Below, one piece after another: positions 27,160 to 36,030 of a stretch of DNA of 64,000 bases. This stretch comes from Streptomyces aureus. GTDB lineage: Bacteria; Actinomycetota; Actinomycetes; Streptomycetales; Streptomycetaceae. A model generated the notes under the pieces. The model was not told the origin of the DNA. It made no database searches and saw only the letters and a program-made list of their open reading frames with translations. Both the position numbers and the translations under genes were made by a program. Each line of letters starts with the position of its first letter. The first letter of the stretch is position 1. Location of the stretch: assembly GCF_000725495.1 (NCBI RefSeq), contig NZ_KL647041.1:250721-314720 (forward strand). The letters run 5' to 3'.

Positions 27160-27195
27160 CCGGAAGGCCGGCGCCCCGGCGCGCCGGCCTTCCGG
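27160..27195. terminator. Terminator after acyl-CoA dehydrogenase
   Basis: Perfect 15-bp inverted repeat (27160-27174 with 27181-27195), loop of six, between convergent genes. Confidence 0.88.
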
Positions 27196-27263
27196 ACGTA
27201 CCTTGTCGCCCTCCGTCCCCCGTGGACGGAGGGCGATGTGCGTGGGGGGACGGAGACAGGGAG

Positions 27264-27350
27264 GGCGCACCGCCCGGCCTCGCGGCGCACCGCCCGGCCC
27301 GGCCTCGCGGCGCACCGCCCGGCCCGGCCCCGCGGCGCACCGCCCGGCCC
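27264..27350. repeat. Tandem repeat, about 25-base unit, four copies
   Basis: GGCGCACCGCCCGGCC begins at 27264, 27284, 27309 and 27334, giving unit lengths of 20, 25 and 25. The array lies a few bases past the stop of the first LCP gene and after the acyl-CoA dehydrogenase terminator. Confidence 0.8.
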
Positions 27351-27353
27351 GGC

Positions 27354-29030
27354 TCACCCCCAGGTGAAGCCCTTCTGGACCTCCATGCACGCGTCGTCCT
27401 TGTCGCCGTTGAGCGCCGCCGAGGACTCGGGTGCCTTCGTCGGCTTCGCGGACCCCGGATAGCTGTCCCCGGTACGCCAGTCCGAGCCCACGATCAGCGT
27501 GACCCCCGAGACGTCGGTCGACCTCAGCACCGACGTGAACGGCACCCCGAGCGCCTTGGCGGCGGCCTGGGCGTCACCCTCCAGATCGGCGCTGGGGTAG
27601 AGGACGGTGGTCTTCGCCCGCGGGGTGAGCGTGGTGTCCTCGGCGGCCTGGGCGAACCCCTTGTCCCGCAGCACCCGGGCGACCGTGAGGGCCCGCCGGG
27701 GCTCCGGCGCCCCGCCGTCCATACCGGTGCCGTTGCGGACCAGCACCGCGATCTGCGCGTCCGGCGCGGCCGGGTCGTCGGAGGGACGCTCGGCCTTCTT
27801 CTTCGCGCCGTGCCCGTCCAGCGGAGTGTCGTCGCGGACCATGGAGATGAGCTGGTCGGCGTCCTTGTCCAGGGGCACCAGCCGGTTGCGGTCCTGAGGC
27901 CACTGCACGGTGGGCAGGGTGGTCATCGTGATGCCCTTGGTGGGCACCTTCTTGAACTCCTCGGACAGGTCGTACAGCTTCTTGACGGTGCCGAGGTCCT
28001 CGTCGACGGTGAGCGCCTTCGTCGCGGTCTCCGCGAGTCTGCGCATCTCGTCGGGGTTGCTCAGCGTCGCGTTCTGCCGCAGCTGCCGCACCATCGAGTT
28101 CATGTACATGTGCTGGGCGTGGGTGCGGCCGGTGTCGGTGCCGTCCTCGAAGCCGTAGCGGGTGCGCAGCCACTGCAGGGCCTGCCGCCCCTTGACCGGC
28201 GTCGTGCCCGCCTTCAGCTTCAGACCGGATCCATGGCCGTCGTATGTGTGCGAGTAGACGTTCTGCCGTACGCAGACCGGGACGCCGCCGATCGCGTCCG
28301 CCATCGACACGACACCGGAGAAGTCGACCACCATGAAGTGGTCGATGTGGATGCGGGTGAGCTTCTCCCAGGTGGCGACCGTGCAGCCCGGTCCGCCGCG
28401 GCCCAGCGACTCGTTCGCCATCGCCAGGGACAGCGCCCCGTACACCTTGCCGGTGTGCGCGTCGGTGCACCGGGGGATCGGGATCATGGTGTCGCGCGGG
28501 AGGCTGACCACGGACATGTTGGTGCGGTCGGCCGAGACGTGCACCAGCATCTGCACGTCGGCGAGCGGCGGCCGGCCCACGTCGCTCCTGGACCCGCCCA
28601 GCTTGAGGTCCTCGGCGGTGTTCCGGCTGTCCGAGCCGATCATCAGGATGTTCAGCGGCGTCTGGCCCGCGGGGTTCGCGGTCGCCCTCGGCACGGCGTC
28701 GTCGCCGAGGTTCAGCTTGTCCTTGCGGATGTTGCTGTTGAGGTGCTCGTAGTAGAGGTATCCCGCGCCGGCGGTCCCCAGTATCACCACGGCCAGCGTC
28801 AGTGCGGACCAGCGCAGTATGCGGCGCTTCGGGCGCCGGCGCCCCGGCGCCGGACCGGGCCCGCCGCTGTCGCTCCCGTGGTCCCCGTGGCCGCCGGAGG
28901 GCTCCGGCGCGGCCTTCCCGCGCGGACCGCCGTCCACGCCGTGCGCCGGCTCCGCGTCCGGCGCGGCCTCCCCGCCCGTCCGATCGCGCGGCAGAACCTC
29001 TTCGTCTTCGCGCGCACCGCTTCGTGCCAT
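27354..29030 (-). CDS. LytR-CpsA-Psr (LCP) family ligase with C-terminal LytR_C domain
   Basis: The 558-aa protein has a charged cytoplasmic N-terminus (~75 aa), one membrane helix (ILRWSALTLAVVILGTAGAG), an LCP catalytic domain outside (NILMIGSDSR, SVVSLPRDTM, IDHFMVVDFSGVV, LQWLRTRYGFEDG with the catalytic Arg pairs) and a LytR_C domain (~415-525, IAVLVRNGTG to TLIVGSDW). LCP enzymes move polyprenyl-linked glycopolymers onto peptidoglycan. GGAGGGGG seven bases before ATG 29030 fixes the start; a longer frame to 29063 is rejected. It is the closest paralogue of the LCP at 34192-35913, and both end in an acidic tail with CMxV and a final TW. Confidence 0.93.
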   Translation of the reverse strand: MARSGAREDEEVLPRDRTGGEAAPDAEPAHGVDGGPRGKAAPEPSGGHGDHGSDSGGPGPAPGRRRPKRRILRWSALTLAVVILGTAGAGYLYYEHLNSNIRKDKLNLGDDAVPRATANPAGQTPLNILMIGSDSRNTAEDLKLGGSRSDVGRPPLADVQMLVHVSADRTNMSVVSLPRDTMIPIPRCTDAHTGKVYGALSLAMANESLGRGGPGCTVATWEKLTRIHIDHFMVVDFSGVVSMADAIGGVPVCVRQNVYSHTYDGHGSGLKLKAGTTPVKGRQALQWLRTRYGFEDGTDTGRTHAQHMYMNSMVRQLRQNATLSNPDEMRRLAETATKALTVDEDLGTVKKLYDLSEEFKKVPTKGITMTTLPTVQWPQDRNRLVPLDKDADQLISMVRDDTPLDGHGAKKKAERPSDDPAAPDAQIAVLVRNGTGMDGGAPEPRRALTVARVLRDKGFAQAAEDTTLTPRAKTTVLYPSADLEGDAQAAAKALGVPFTSVLRSTDVSGVTLIVGSDWRTGDSYPGSAKPTKAPESSAALNGDKDDACMEVQKGFTWG

Positions 29031-29392
29031 GTGTCTGCCCCCTCCCGCCCCCGGCGTGCCCACCGCGGCTTTCTCTCACGTCCCGGCCACGGCGTGTCAG
29101 GTGTGGCGTGGCCGCGCTTCCCCGCCCAGTGAGACGCGGATTCGATCCCCGAGGTCACCGGACGCACGGACCTCGTCGACCGTCCGCCGTGAAAACCCGG
29201 CTGTCGTACTGACGAGCCAAAGGCCCGAACGGTTGTGCGCGAGGTTGGCGGGGGGTGAGGGAACCGCCGCGGGGGCCCGACGGGGGCATGCGAGGGCCGG
29301 GGCAGGGGCCCCGGGCGGGGGTGGAAAACGCGGATGGGGAAGGGCCGCCGGCCCTTCCCCATGAGAACTGCTCGCGTGCGCCGCCGCCGGCG
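29031..29392. other. 362-base gap between two LCP genes, with terminator at its left-gene-distal end
   Basis: No gene. Positions 29334-29362 form a 12-14-bp stem (ATGGGGAAGGGC with its complement) followed on the minus strand by TTTT, a good intrinsic terminator for the LCP gene at 29393-30688. The rest (to 29031) must carry the promoter of the 27354-29030 gene; no clear hexamer pair was found. Confidence 0.6.
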
Positions 29393-30688
29393 CTAATTGC
29401 CGGAGACGGTGACCGTCTCGTCGTTCTTGAGCTCGTTCACCAGCGTTTTCATCTTGGCGTCGTCCCAGACCAGGTTGCCGCCGGAGGAACCGGAGATCGG
29501 CATGTTCATGGACTTGCCGTCACCGCTGGTGACACCCTTCATGGCCCAGAACATGTCGGCCAGGTCCCACAGGCTCATGTCCTTGTCGACGACCAGCGAG
29601 TCCAGGCCCGCGCCCAGGGTCGGGTAGAGCTTGAACGGGTTCAGGACCGTCGAGGGGGTCGCGACCTGGTGGGCCAGGGCGGACAGGAACTTCTGCTGGT
29701 TCTTGGTGCGCTGGAGGTCCGAGGCCGCGAACGCGTGCCGGGTACGGACGAAGGCGAGGGCCTGCTCGCCGTTCAGCGTCTGCTTGCCGGCCTTGAAGTC
29801 GGCGCCCGAGTACTTGTCCTTGAAGCCCTGGTCGAGCGTCATCTCGACACCGCCGACCGCGTCGACGATGCCGGCGAAGCCGGCGAAGCCGATCTCCACG
29901 TAGTGGTCGATGTGCAGACCGGTCTTGGCCTCGATCGTGCGGACCAGCAGGGTCGGCCCGTCCTTGGCGTACGCCGCGTTCAGCTTCACGTGCTGGCTCG
30001 AGGCGGGGTAGATCTTGCCGGACTCGGAGCCCTGGAACTTCGGGATCGTGACGTCCGAGTCACGCGGCAGCGACAGCAGCGTGGAGCCGTTGCTGCCGGT
30101 GTGCAGGATCATCATCGAGTCGGTCCGCTTGCCCTCGGCGGAGCCGGTGTGCAGCTTCTTCTTCTCCTCGGCGGACATGCCGGCACGGCTGTCGGAACCG
30201 ACGATCAGGTAGTTCGTTCCCTCGCCGGTCTCCGGCCGGTCTATGACCTTGGAGAGATCGACGTCACGGTGGAGCTTGGAGTCCGCCCAGAAGTACGTGC
30301 CGACGGAGACCACGATCAGCGTGGTGACCAGCGTGATCGCGGTCCACTTGATCCGGCGCCGCCAGTTCGGCGCGGGGCGCCGCGGGTACGTGCCGTCACC
30401 GCCGGGGCCCTGCGGACCGCCGGGCGCGTTCCCGTAGACCTGGCCGGTGTTGTAGCCCGAGTCGTAGCCGTTGTCGTAACCCTGGCCCTCGTCGTAGCCC
30501 TGGCCGTCGACGTACGACGGCTGCCGGGGCACCCCGGCGCCGTACGGCGGCGCGCCCTGGCCCGGAGCGGCCGGCCCGCGGCGGACCTGTCGCATGACGC
30601 GGGCGCTCTCAGGCGTCGCGCCTGCGCTGCCGCGTCCGTAGCGGTTGCTGCGGTTGTCGTCGGACCACCCGTCGGGCCAATCATTCAT
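29393..30688 (-). CDS. LCP family ligase, no LytR_C domain
   Basis: The 431-aa protein has a Gly/Tyr/Gln-rich cytoplasmic N-terminus with repeated GQGYD/NGYD units (~45-80), a membrane helix (~100-120) and the LCP domain: NYLIVGSDSRAGM, STLLSLPRDSDV, VKLNAAYAKDGP, IDHYVEIGFAGFAGIVDAVGG, LAFVRTRHAF. The chain ends soon after the catalytic domain. ATG 30688 (MNDWPDGW) is chosen; upstream extension to 30712 adds only eight residues. The ribosome site is weak. Divergent from the thioesterase gene. Confidence 0.92.
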   Translation of the reverse strand: MNDWPDGWSDDNRSNRYGRGSAGATPESARVMRQVRRGPAAPGQGAPPYGAGVPRQPSYVDGQGYDEGQGYDNGYDSGYNTGQVYGNAPGGPQGPGGDGTYPRRPAPNWRRRIKWTAITLVTTLIVVSVGTYFWADSKLHRDVDLSKVIDRPETGEGTNYLIVGSDSRAGMSAEEKKKLHTGSAEGKRTDSMMILHTGSNGSTLLSLPRDSDVTIPKFQGSESGKIYPASSQHVKLNAAYAKDGPTLLVRTIEAKTGLHIDHYVEIGFAGFAGIVDAVGGVEMTLDQGFKDKYSGADFKAGKQTLNGEQALAFVRTRHAFAASDLQRTKNQQKFLSALAHQVATPSTVLNPFKLYPTLGAGLDSLVVDKDMSLWDLADMFWAMKGVTSGDGKSMNMPISGSSGGNLVWDDAKMKTLVNELKNDETVTVSGN

Positions 30689-30806
30689 GCGGACCAGTGT
30701 GCCGCCCCCCACCAGGTGTCTTACAAGACAGCGGGGAGATCTGGGTCACGCCTGTTGCAGAGCTGATGCAAAGAGACCGCCGCGCGCCCGGCACAAGGTG
30801 GAGGAC

Positions 30807-31355
30807 ATGACAGACCAGGCCCCCACCCCGGAAAACGACATCCCGGGCAAGCCGACATCGGCGTCCCGCACCACCCTCAGTCACATCATGACCCACAACG
30901 ACACGAACCTTCTGGGGTCGGTGCACGGTGGCGTGATCATGAAACTCGTCGACGACGCGGCGGGAGCGGTGGCGGGACGGCACTCGGGCGGGCCCGCCGT
31001 CACCGCCTCGATGGACGAGATGGCCTTCCTCGAACCGGTCCGCGTCGGTGACCTGGTGCATGTGAAGGCACAGGTCAACTGGACCGGACGGACCTCGATG
31101 GAGGTCGGCGTGCGGGTCCTGGCCGAGCGCTGGAACGAGTCCACCCCGCCGCAGCAGGTCGGTTCGGCCTACCTCGTCTTCGCCGCCGTCGACGCCGACG
31201 GCAAGCCGCGCCGGGTGCCGCCGGTCGTCACCGAGACCGAGCGGGACGAGCGCCGTTTCCAGGAGGCGCAGATCCGCCGCACCCACCGCCTGGCCCGTCG
31301 GCGCGCGATCATGGAACTCCGCGAGAAGCGCGCGGCGGAGGGCCTCGACGACTGA
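30807..31355 (+). CDS. Hotdog-fold acyl-CoA thioesterase
   Basis: The 182-aa protein of the YciA/BACH type has HIMTHNDTNLLGSVHGGVIM (catalytic Asn/Asp region), KLVDDAAGAVAGRH, and the second strand set VRVGDLVHVKAQVNWTGRTS. It hydrolyses acyl-CoA to free acid and CoA. The C-terminal ~35 residues are very basic. GGAGG lies just before ATG 30807; longer frames upstream are rejected. It sits alone between divergent LCP genes, with no visible link to them beyond position. Confidence 0.9.
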   Translation: MTDQAPTPENDIPGKPTSASRTTLSHIMTHNDTNLLGSVHGGVIMKLVDDAAGAVAGRHSGGPAVTASMDEMAFLEPVRVGDLVHVKAQVNWTGRTSMEVGVRVLAERWNESTPPQQVGSAYLVFAAVDADGKPRRVPPVVTETERDERRFQEAQIRRTHRLARRRAIMELREKRAAEGLDD

Positions 31356-31364
31356 GCACCGGCA

Positions 31365-31387
31365 GCGGACCGGGAGCCCTGGTCCGC
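31365..31387. terminator. Weak terminator between thioesterase and LCP gene
   Basis: GCGGACC (31365-31371) pairs with GGTCCGC (31381-31387) across nine bases, between convergent genes. Confidence 0.5.
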
Positions 31388-31414
31388 CGGACCGGGAGTC
31401 AGGGGCACACCCCC

Positions 31415-32908
31415 TCAGGGACACACCACCTGGTCCCCGGTCACCACGCCGTTCTCGCCCTGGGCCGGATCGTCCGCGCGCACCCGGGTCACCTGCCGGA
31501 AGTCGGCACCGGCGATCACCTTCAGCAGCGGACCCTGCCCGGGGACCGCGCGCAGCTCGGAACCGGGCAGCGCGGCCGCGAGGGACTTCGCCGAACGGTC
31601 CCAGCGGGGGTCGTACGCGACGACGGTGCGCCGGACCGAGGAGTCCGGGGCCGTCGTGGGCCGGCCCGTCGTCCGGAACCCGGTGGCCGCGAGCGCGCCG
31701 TCGACCTTCTTGCCGAGACCCGTCGTGGCGGTCCCGTTCTCGATCTGGACCCGGATCTGCTGCGGGGCCACCGCGACCCGGACGGCCTGGGGGCGCGGGG
31801 CGTGCGGCGCCGCGAGCGGCCTGTCGTCGCGCAGCGCCTCGAACAGCGCCCGGGCCTTCGGCTCGTCCCACTTCAGGGTCGAGCCGACGCCCTTGACCAC
31901 GTAGGCCATCTGTCCGATCGGCACCGTGGTGAACTCCGACGAGGACGGGGAGAAGTTCCGCATCGCCCGGCCGAGGTCCAGCAGCTCGTCCGTCCCGAAC
32001 TCCTTGTCGGCCCGCACCGAGCCGAGCACCGCCCGGGTCACGTCCCGGAACTTCATCGGGTTCAGCAGCACCCCCGAGGACGTGGCCCGGGAGACGAGCG
32101 CCGCCAGGAAGCGCTGCTGGCGCTTCATCCGGCCGAGGTCGGAGGAGCCGTCGGTGTGCCGGGACCGTACGTACTGGAGCGCCTGCCCGCCGCCGAGCAC
32201 ATGGGTGCCGGCCGCCAGGTCCAGGCCCGTGTAGCGGTCCTTCAGCGGCTGGACGGTACAGATGCGCACCCCGCCGAGGACGTCGACCGTCTTCATGAAG
32301 CTGGTGAAGTCGACCTCGAGATAGTGGTCGATCTTCACATGGGTCATGTTCTCGACCGTCCGCACGGTCAGGGTCGGGCCGCCCTCCGCGTACGCCGCGT
32401 TCAGCTTGAGGGGATGGGGGGCGTGCCGCCGGCCGGTGACGGCGTCGGTGTGCTCGGGCACCTCGGCGTAGGAGTCGCGCGGCAGGCTGACGATGCTGGC
32501 GCGGTCCCGGTCCTCCGAGATGTGCACGATCATCACCGTGTCGGTGCAGTGGCAGGGCGCGCCGCCGAGCCGGTACCTGCGCCGCTCGGCCTCGGTGATC
32601 TTCTCCCGGCCGTCGGTGCCGACCAGCAGCAGGTTCATGCCGTGACCTGCCTCGGGCCGGTTCTTCATGTCCTTGAACGGGTCGACCCGGGCGATGTCCG
32701 CGTCCAGGCTGTTCAGCACCGCGTGTCCGATGCCCGCCGAGGCGAGGACCACCACGGAGAGGGTGGTCAGTGCCCGCATGGCCCAGCGCGGCCTCCTGCG
32801 CCGTACGGGGCGCACGGGCCGTCCGCCGGAGCGCCGGGCGGGCCGCCGCGCGGGAGACGGCTGCGGGGGGCGCTGAGGGCGGACGGGGGAGCGGGGCGGC
32901 GTGGGCAA
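31415..32908 (-). CDS. LCP family ligase with LytR_C domain
   Basis: This is about 497 aa from TTG 32908: a short Pro/Arg-rich cytoplasmic part, membrane helix (MRALTTLSVVVLASAGIGHA), LCP domain (NLLLVGTDGREKI, SIVSLPRDSYAEV, LKLNAAYAEGGP, IDHYLEVDFTSFMK, LQYVRSRHTDGSSD) and a LytR_C domain (IRVQIENGTATTGL to IAGADFRQVTRV). The usual Ser-Asp of GSDSR is TDGR here. TTG 32908 has GGAGG eight bases upstream; ATG 33010 is possible and adds 34 residues but lacks a ribosome site. Confidence 0.9.
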   Translation of the reverse strand: MPTPPRSPVRPQRPPQPSPARRPARRSGGRPVRPVRRRRPRWAMRALTTLSVVVLASAGIGHAVLNSLDADIARVDPFKDMKNRPEAGHGMNLLLVGTDGREKITEAERRRYRLGGAPCHCTDTVMIVHISEDRDRASIVSLPRDSYAEVPEHTDAVTGRRHAPHPLKLNAAYAEGGPTLTVRTVENMTHVKIDHYLEVDFTSFMKTVDVLGGVRICTVQPLKDRYTGLDLAAGTHVLGGGQALQYVRSRHTDGSSDLGRMKRQQRFLAALVSRATSSGVLLNPMKFRDVTRAVLGSVRADKEFGTDELLDLGRAMRNFSPSSSEFTTVPIGQMAYVVKGVGSTLKWDEPKARALFEALRDDRPLAAPHAPRPQAVRVAVAPQQIRVQIENGTATTGLGKKVDGALAATGFRTTGRPTTAPDSSVRRTVVAYDPRWDRSAKSLAAALPGSELRAVPGQGPLLKVIAGADFRQVTRVRADDPAQGENGVVTGDQVVCP

Positions 32909-33083
32909 GGGGAACACCTCCGCGAGGCTGGACGGGGGAGGGAAGCGTTCCGCGGGCCGGACGGAGCCGCGTTCCGCTGGCAGGGGGATCCGTGAGCACC
33001 GTAGGCCCATACGATCTGCGGCCCCGGCCCTTACGCCGGGCGGCGCGCGACCGTGTCCCCCGTTCGCGGTAACGTGAGCGCCG

Positions 33084-34115
33084 ATGAGCGAGAAGCCTGA
33101 CGTGCGGTCCCCCGCCGTATCTGTGATCATGCCCGTCCTCAACGAGGAGCGGCATCTGCGCGGCGCCGTCCAGGCGATCCTGGCGCAGGAGTACGAGGGC
33201 GAGATGGAGGTCGTGATCGCGATCGGTCCCTCCACGGACCGGACCGACGAGATCGCCGCCGAACTCGTCCGTGAGGACCCGAGGGTCCACACCGTGCCGA
33301 ACCCCACCGGCCGGACGCCCGCGGCGCTGAACGCCGCGATCAAGGCGTCCCGGCATCCCGTCGTCGTGCGCGTCGACGGGCACGGCATGCTCTCCCCGAA
33401 CTACATCGCCACCGCGGTGCGGCTCCTGGAGGAGACCGGCGCGCAGAACGTCGGCGGCATCATGCACGCCGAGGGCGAGAACGACTGGGAGCACGCCGTC
33501 GCGGCGGCCATGACGTCGAAGATCGGCGTGGGCAACGCGGCCTTCCACACCGGCGGTGAGGCGGGCCCGGCCGAGACCGTGTACCTCGGCGTGTTCCGGC
33601 GCGAGGCGCTGGAGCAGCAGGGCGGCTACAACGAGGAGTTCATCCGCGCCCAGGACTGGGAGCTGAACTTCCGTATCCGTGAGGCCGGCGGGCTGATCTG
33701 GTTCTCGCCCGAGCTGAAGGTGTCGTACCGGCCGCGGCCGTCCGTCCGGGCGCTGGCCAAGCAGTACAAGGACTACGGCCGCTGGCGGCACGTCGTCGCC
33801 CGCTACCACGAGGGCTCCATCAACCTGCGCTACCTCGCCCCGCCGACCGCCGTCTGCGCGATCGCGGCGGGCCTGGTCGTCGGCGCGGCGCTGACGCCCT
33901 GGGGTCTCGTCGTCCCGGCCGGCTACCTCGCGGCCATCGGGCTCGGCTCGCTGCCCGCGGGCAAGGGGCTGCCGGCGAAGGCCCGGCTGCAGATCCCCGT
34001 GGCCCTGGCGACGATGCACATGTCGTGGGGCTGGGGCTTCCTCACCAGCCCGAAGGCGCTGGCCAGGAAGGTCATCGCGTCCCGGCGTCCCGCGGTCCTC
34101 AGCGGCGCCAACTGA
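33084..34115 (+). CDS. Family-2 glycosyltransferase, membrane associated
   Basis: The 343-aa protein has a GT-A fold: AVSVIMPVLNEERHLRGAV, VVIAIGPSTDRTDEIA, a DxD-type motif in VVVRVDGHGMLSP, and the acceptor-side AQDWELNFRIREAGG. Two or three hydrophobic helices near the C-terminus (~255-300) suggest membrane attachment and a polyprenyl-phosphate or lipid acceptor. Lying among LCP genes, it may extend the glycopolymer that they attach. The ATG at 33084 has a poor ribosome site. Confidence 0.88.
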   Translation: MSEKPDVRSPAVSVIMPVLNEERHLRGAVQAILAQEYEGEMEVVIAIGPSTDRTDEIAAELVREDPRVHTVPNPTGRTPAALNAAIKASRHPVVVRVDGHGMLSPNYIATAVRLLEETGAQNVGGIMHAEGENDWEHAVAAAMTSKIGVGNAAFHTGGEAGPAETVYLGVFRREALEQQGGYNEEFIRAQDWELNFRIREAGGLIWFSPELKVSYRPRPSVRALAKQYKDYGRWRHVVARYHEGSINLRYLAPPTAVCAIAAGLVVGAALTPWGLVVPAGYLAAIGLGSLPAGKGLPAKARLQIPVALATMHMSWGWGFLTSPKALARKVIASRRPAVLSGAN

Positions 34116-34120
34116 TCTCA

Positions 34121-34180
34121 GCCGCAACGCAGGTCGGGCCCCTCTCGATACATCGAGAGGGGCCCGACCTGCGTTGCGGC
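34121..34180. terminator. Perfect 29-bp inverted repeat, bidirectional terminator
   Basis: 34121-34149 is exactly complementary to 34152-34180 with two bases between, the longest perfect stem in the window. It begins five bases after the glycosyltransferase stop and ends 12 bases before the stop of the convergent LCP gene. Confidence 0.92.
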
Positions 34181-34191
34181 ACCGGCCGGTC

Positions 34192-35913
34192 CTACCAGGT
34201 GTAGTCCGGGTTGACGTGCATGCAGGCGCCGGTGTCCGAGCCCTTGTCGAGCTTGGCGGAGGCGGGCGTCGAGTCGTCGTCCTCGGGGGCCTTGTAGGTC
34301 GTGCCCTCCCGCCAGTCGGCGCCGACGACGAGCGTGACCCCGGAGACGTCCGTCGACTTCTCCACCGCGTGGGAGGAGATCCCGAGGGCCTTGGCCAGCC
34401 GCAGGGCGTCACCCTCCAGGTCGGCGCTCGGGTAGCGGATCAGCGTCGTGTCCTCGACGGGCGCGGCCGACGCGTCGGCCTTCGCCCGGGTGAATCCCTT
34501 GCCGACGAGCAGCTCGGTCACCGCGCTCGCGCGTCCGGGCACCGGCGCCAGCGCGCTGGTCCGCGTCCCGTTCTGCACCTGCACCGCGATCTTGTCGTCC
34601 GCGGCGGCCGGATCGGAGGAGGTCTTCTCCGCGGTCTTCTTCTTGTCCTTGCCGTCCAGCGCGATGTCCTCGCGCAGCAGCCGCCAGACCTTGTCCGCGT
34701 CCGTCGGCTTGGGCAGCACCCGGTTGCCGTCGCTGGAGTACACCCACGGCATGGTCGTCATGGTGATGCGCTTGGTGGGGACCTTCTTGAGCTCTTTGCT
34801 CAGGTCGTAGAGATCGCCGACGGTGCCGAGGCTCTGGTCGACGGTCAGGGCGCTGGTGGCGGTCTCCGCGAGCCCGCGCAGCTTGCCAGGGTTGCTCAGC
34901 GTGGCGTTCTCCCGCAGCTGGCGCACCATCGAGTTCATGTACTGATGCTGGGCCTTGGTCCGGCCGATGTCGCTGCCGTCCTCGAAGCCGTACCGGGTGC
35001 GCAGCCACTGCAGGGCCTGCTTGCCCTTGACGGATGTCGTGCCCTTCTCCAGCTTCAGACCGGAGCCGTGACCGGTGGAGGTGTGCGAGTAGATATTGGC
35101 GTCCACACAGACGGGGACACCGCCGATCGCGTCGGCCATCGACACCACGCCCGCGAAGTCGACCATGACGAAGTGGTCGATGTGGATGTCGGTCAGCTTC
35201 TCCCAGGTGGCGACCGTGCAGCCGGGACCGCCGCGGCCCAGGGAGTCGTTCGTCATCGTCAGCGAGGTGCTCGCGGCGTAGGTCTTCCCGGTCTTCGGGT
35301 CGGTGCACTTGGGTATCTGGAGCAGGGTGTCGCGCGGCATGCTCACCACGGACATGTTGGTGCGGTCCGCGGACAGGTGGAGCAGCATCTGGACGTCGGC
35401 GCGGGGCGGGGTGTCGAAGGTGTCCTTCGCGCCGCCGAGCTTCTGGTTCGCCGTGGAGTTCCGGGCGTCCGAGCCGATCAGCAGGATGTTCAGCGGGGTC
35501 TGGCCCGCCGCGTTCGGTTTCGACTTCGCGGCGCGGTCCTTCGCGTCGCCGATGTTGAGGTCGTCCTTCTTCAGGTTGCTGTTCAGATGCCGGTAGTAGA
35601 GATAGCCCGCGCCGGCGGTGCCGAGTATCAGGACCGACAGCACCATCGCCGACCAGCGCAGTATCCGGCGTCTGCGCCGCGGGCGGCCGGTGGTCCCGTG
35701 CCGTCCGTCGTCGTCCCCGCCGTGCGGGCCCTGTTCCCGGGTGCGGAGCGGCACGGTGCCGTCCGCGCGGTCGCCGTCGGGCCGGGGGCGCGGGCCGTCC
35801 GCGGTCCGGACGGACTCGCCGCCCTCGTCGTACATGCTGTCGTCCCAGCCCAGTTCACCGGCGTGCGGGACACGTGGCCGTGCTCCCTCCCCGCGCACAC
35901 TGCTTGGCGCCAT
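34192..35913 (-). CDS. LCP family ligase with LytR_C domain, paralogue of the first LCP
   Basis: The 573-aa protein has an acidic/basic cytoplasmic N-terminus (~85 aa), membrane helix (ILRWSAMVLSVLILGTAGAG), LCP domain (NILLIGSDARNST, SVVSMPRDTLL, IDHFVMVDFAGVVSMADA, LQWLRTRYGFEDG) and LytR_C (IAVQVQNGTRTSAL to TLVVGADWREG). It is nearly collinear with the protein at 27354-29030 throughout, including the CMHV tail and final TW, so the two come from a duplication. ATG 35913 is preceded by AAAGG. Confidence 0.93.
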   Translation of the reverse strand: MAPSSVRGEGARPRVPHAGELGWDDSMYDEGGESVRTADGPRPRPDGDRADGTVPLRTREQGPHGGDDDGRHGTTGRPRRRRRILRWSAMVLSVLILGTAGAGYLYYRHLNSNLKKDDLNIGDAKDRAAKSKPNAAGQTPLNILLIGSDARNSTANQKLGGAKDTFDTPPRADVQMLLHLSADRTNMSVVSMPRDTLLQIPKCTDPKTGKTYAASTSLTMTNDSLGRGGPGCTVATWEKLTDIHIDHFVMVDFAGVVSMADAIGGVPVCVDANIYSHTSTGHGSGLKLEKGTTSVKGKQALQWLRTRYGFEDGSDIGRTKAQHQYMNSMVRQLRENATLSNPGKLRGLAETATSALTVDQSLGTVGDLYDLSKELKKVPTKRITMTTMPWVYSSDGNRVLPKPTDADKVWRLLREDIALDGKDKKKTAEKTSSDPAAADDKIAVQVQNGTRTSALAPVPGRASAVTELLVGKGFTRAKADASAAPVEDTTLIRYPSADLEGDALRLAKALGISSHAVEKSTDVSGVTLVVGADWREGTTYKAPEDDDSTPASAKLDKGSDTGACMHVNPDYTW

Positions 35914-36030
35914 CTCCCAGCCTTTCCCACCCTGCGCCGACAGACGGGTCCGTCGAGCGTGCGGCCGGGCGCATCCACGCCCGGCCGCTCGTCGCCCGCG
36001 CCCCGCAGGGCGCCTGAGGGACCCGTCAGA

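Noticed and set aside
30681..34412. A minus-strand frame of 1243 codons across thioesterase, LCP and glycosyltransferase
   Set aside because: It crosses several well-supported genes on both strands and has no coding character.
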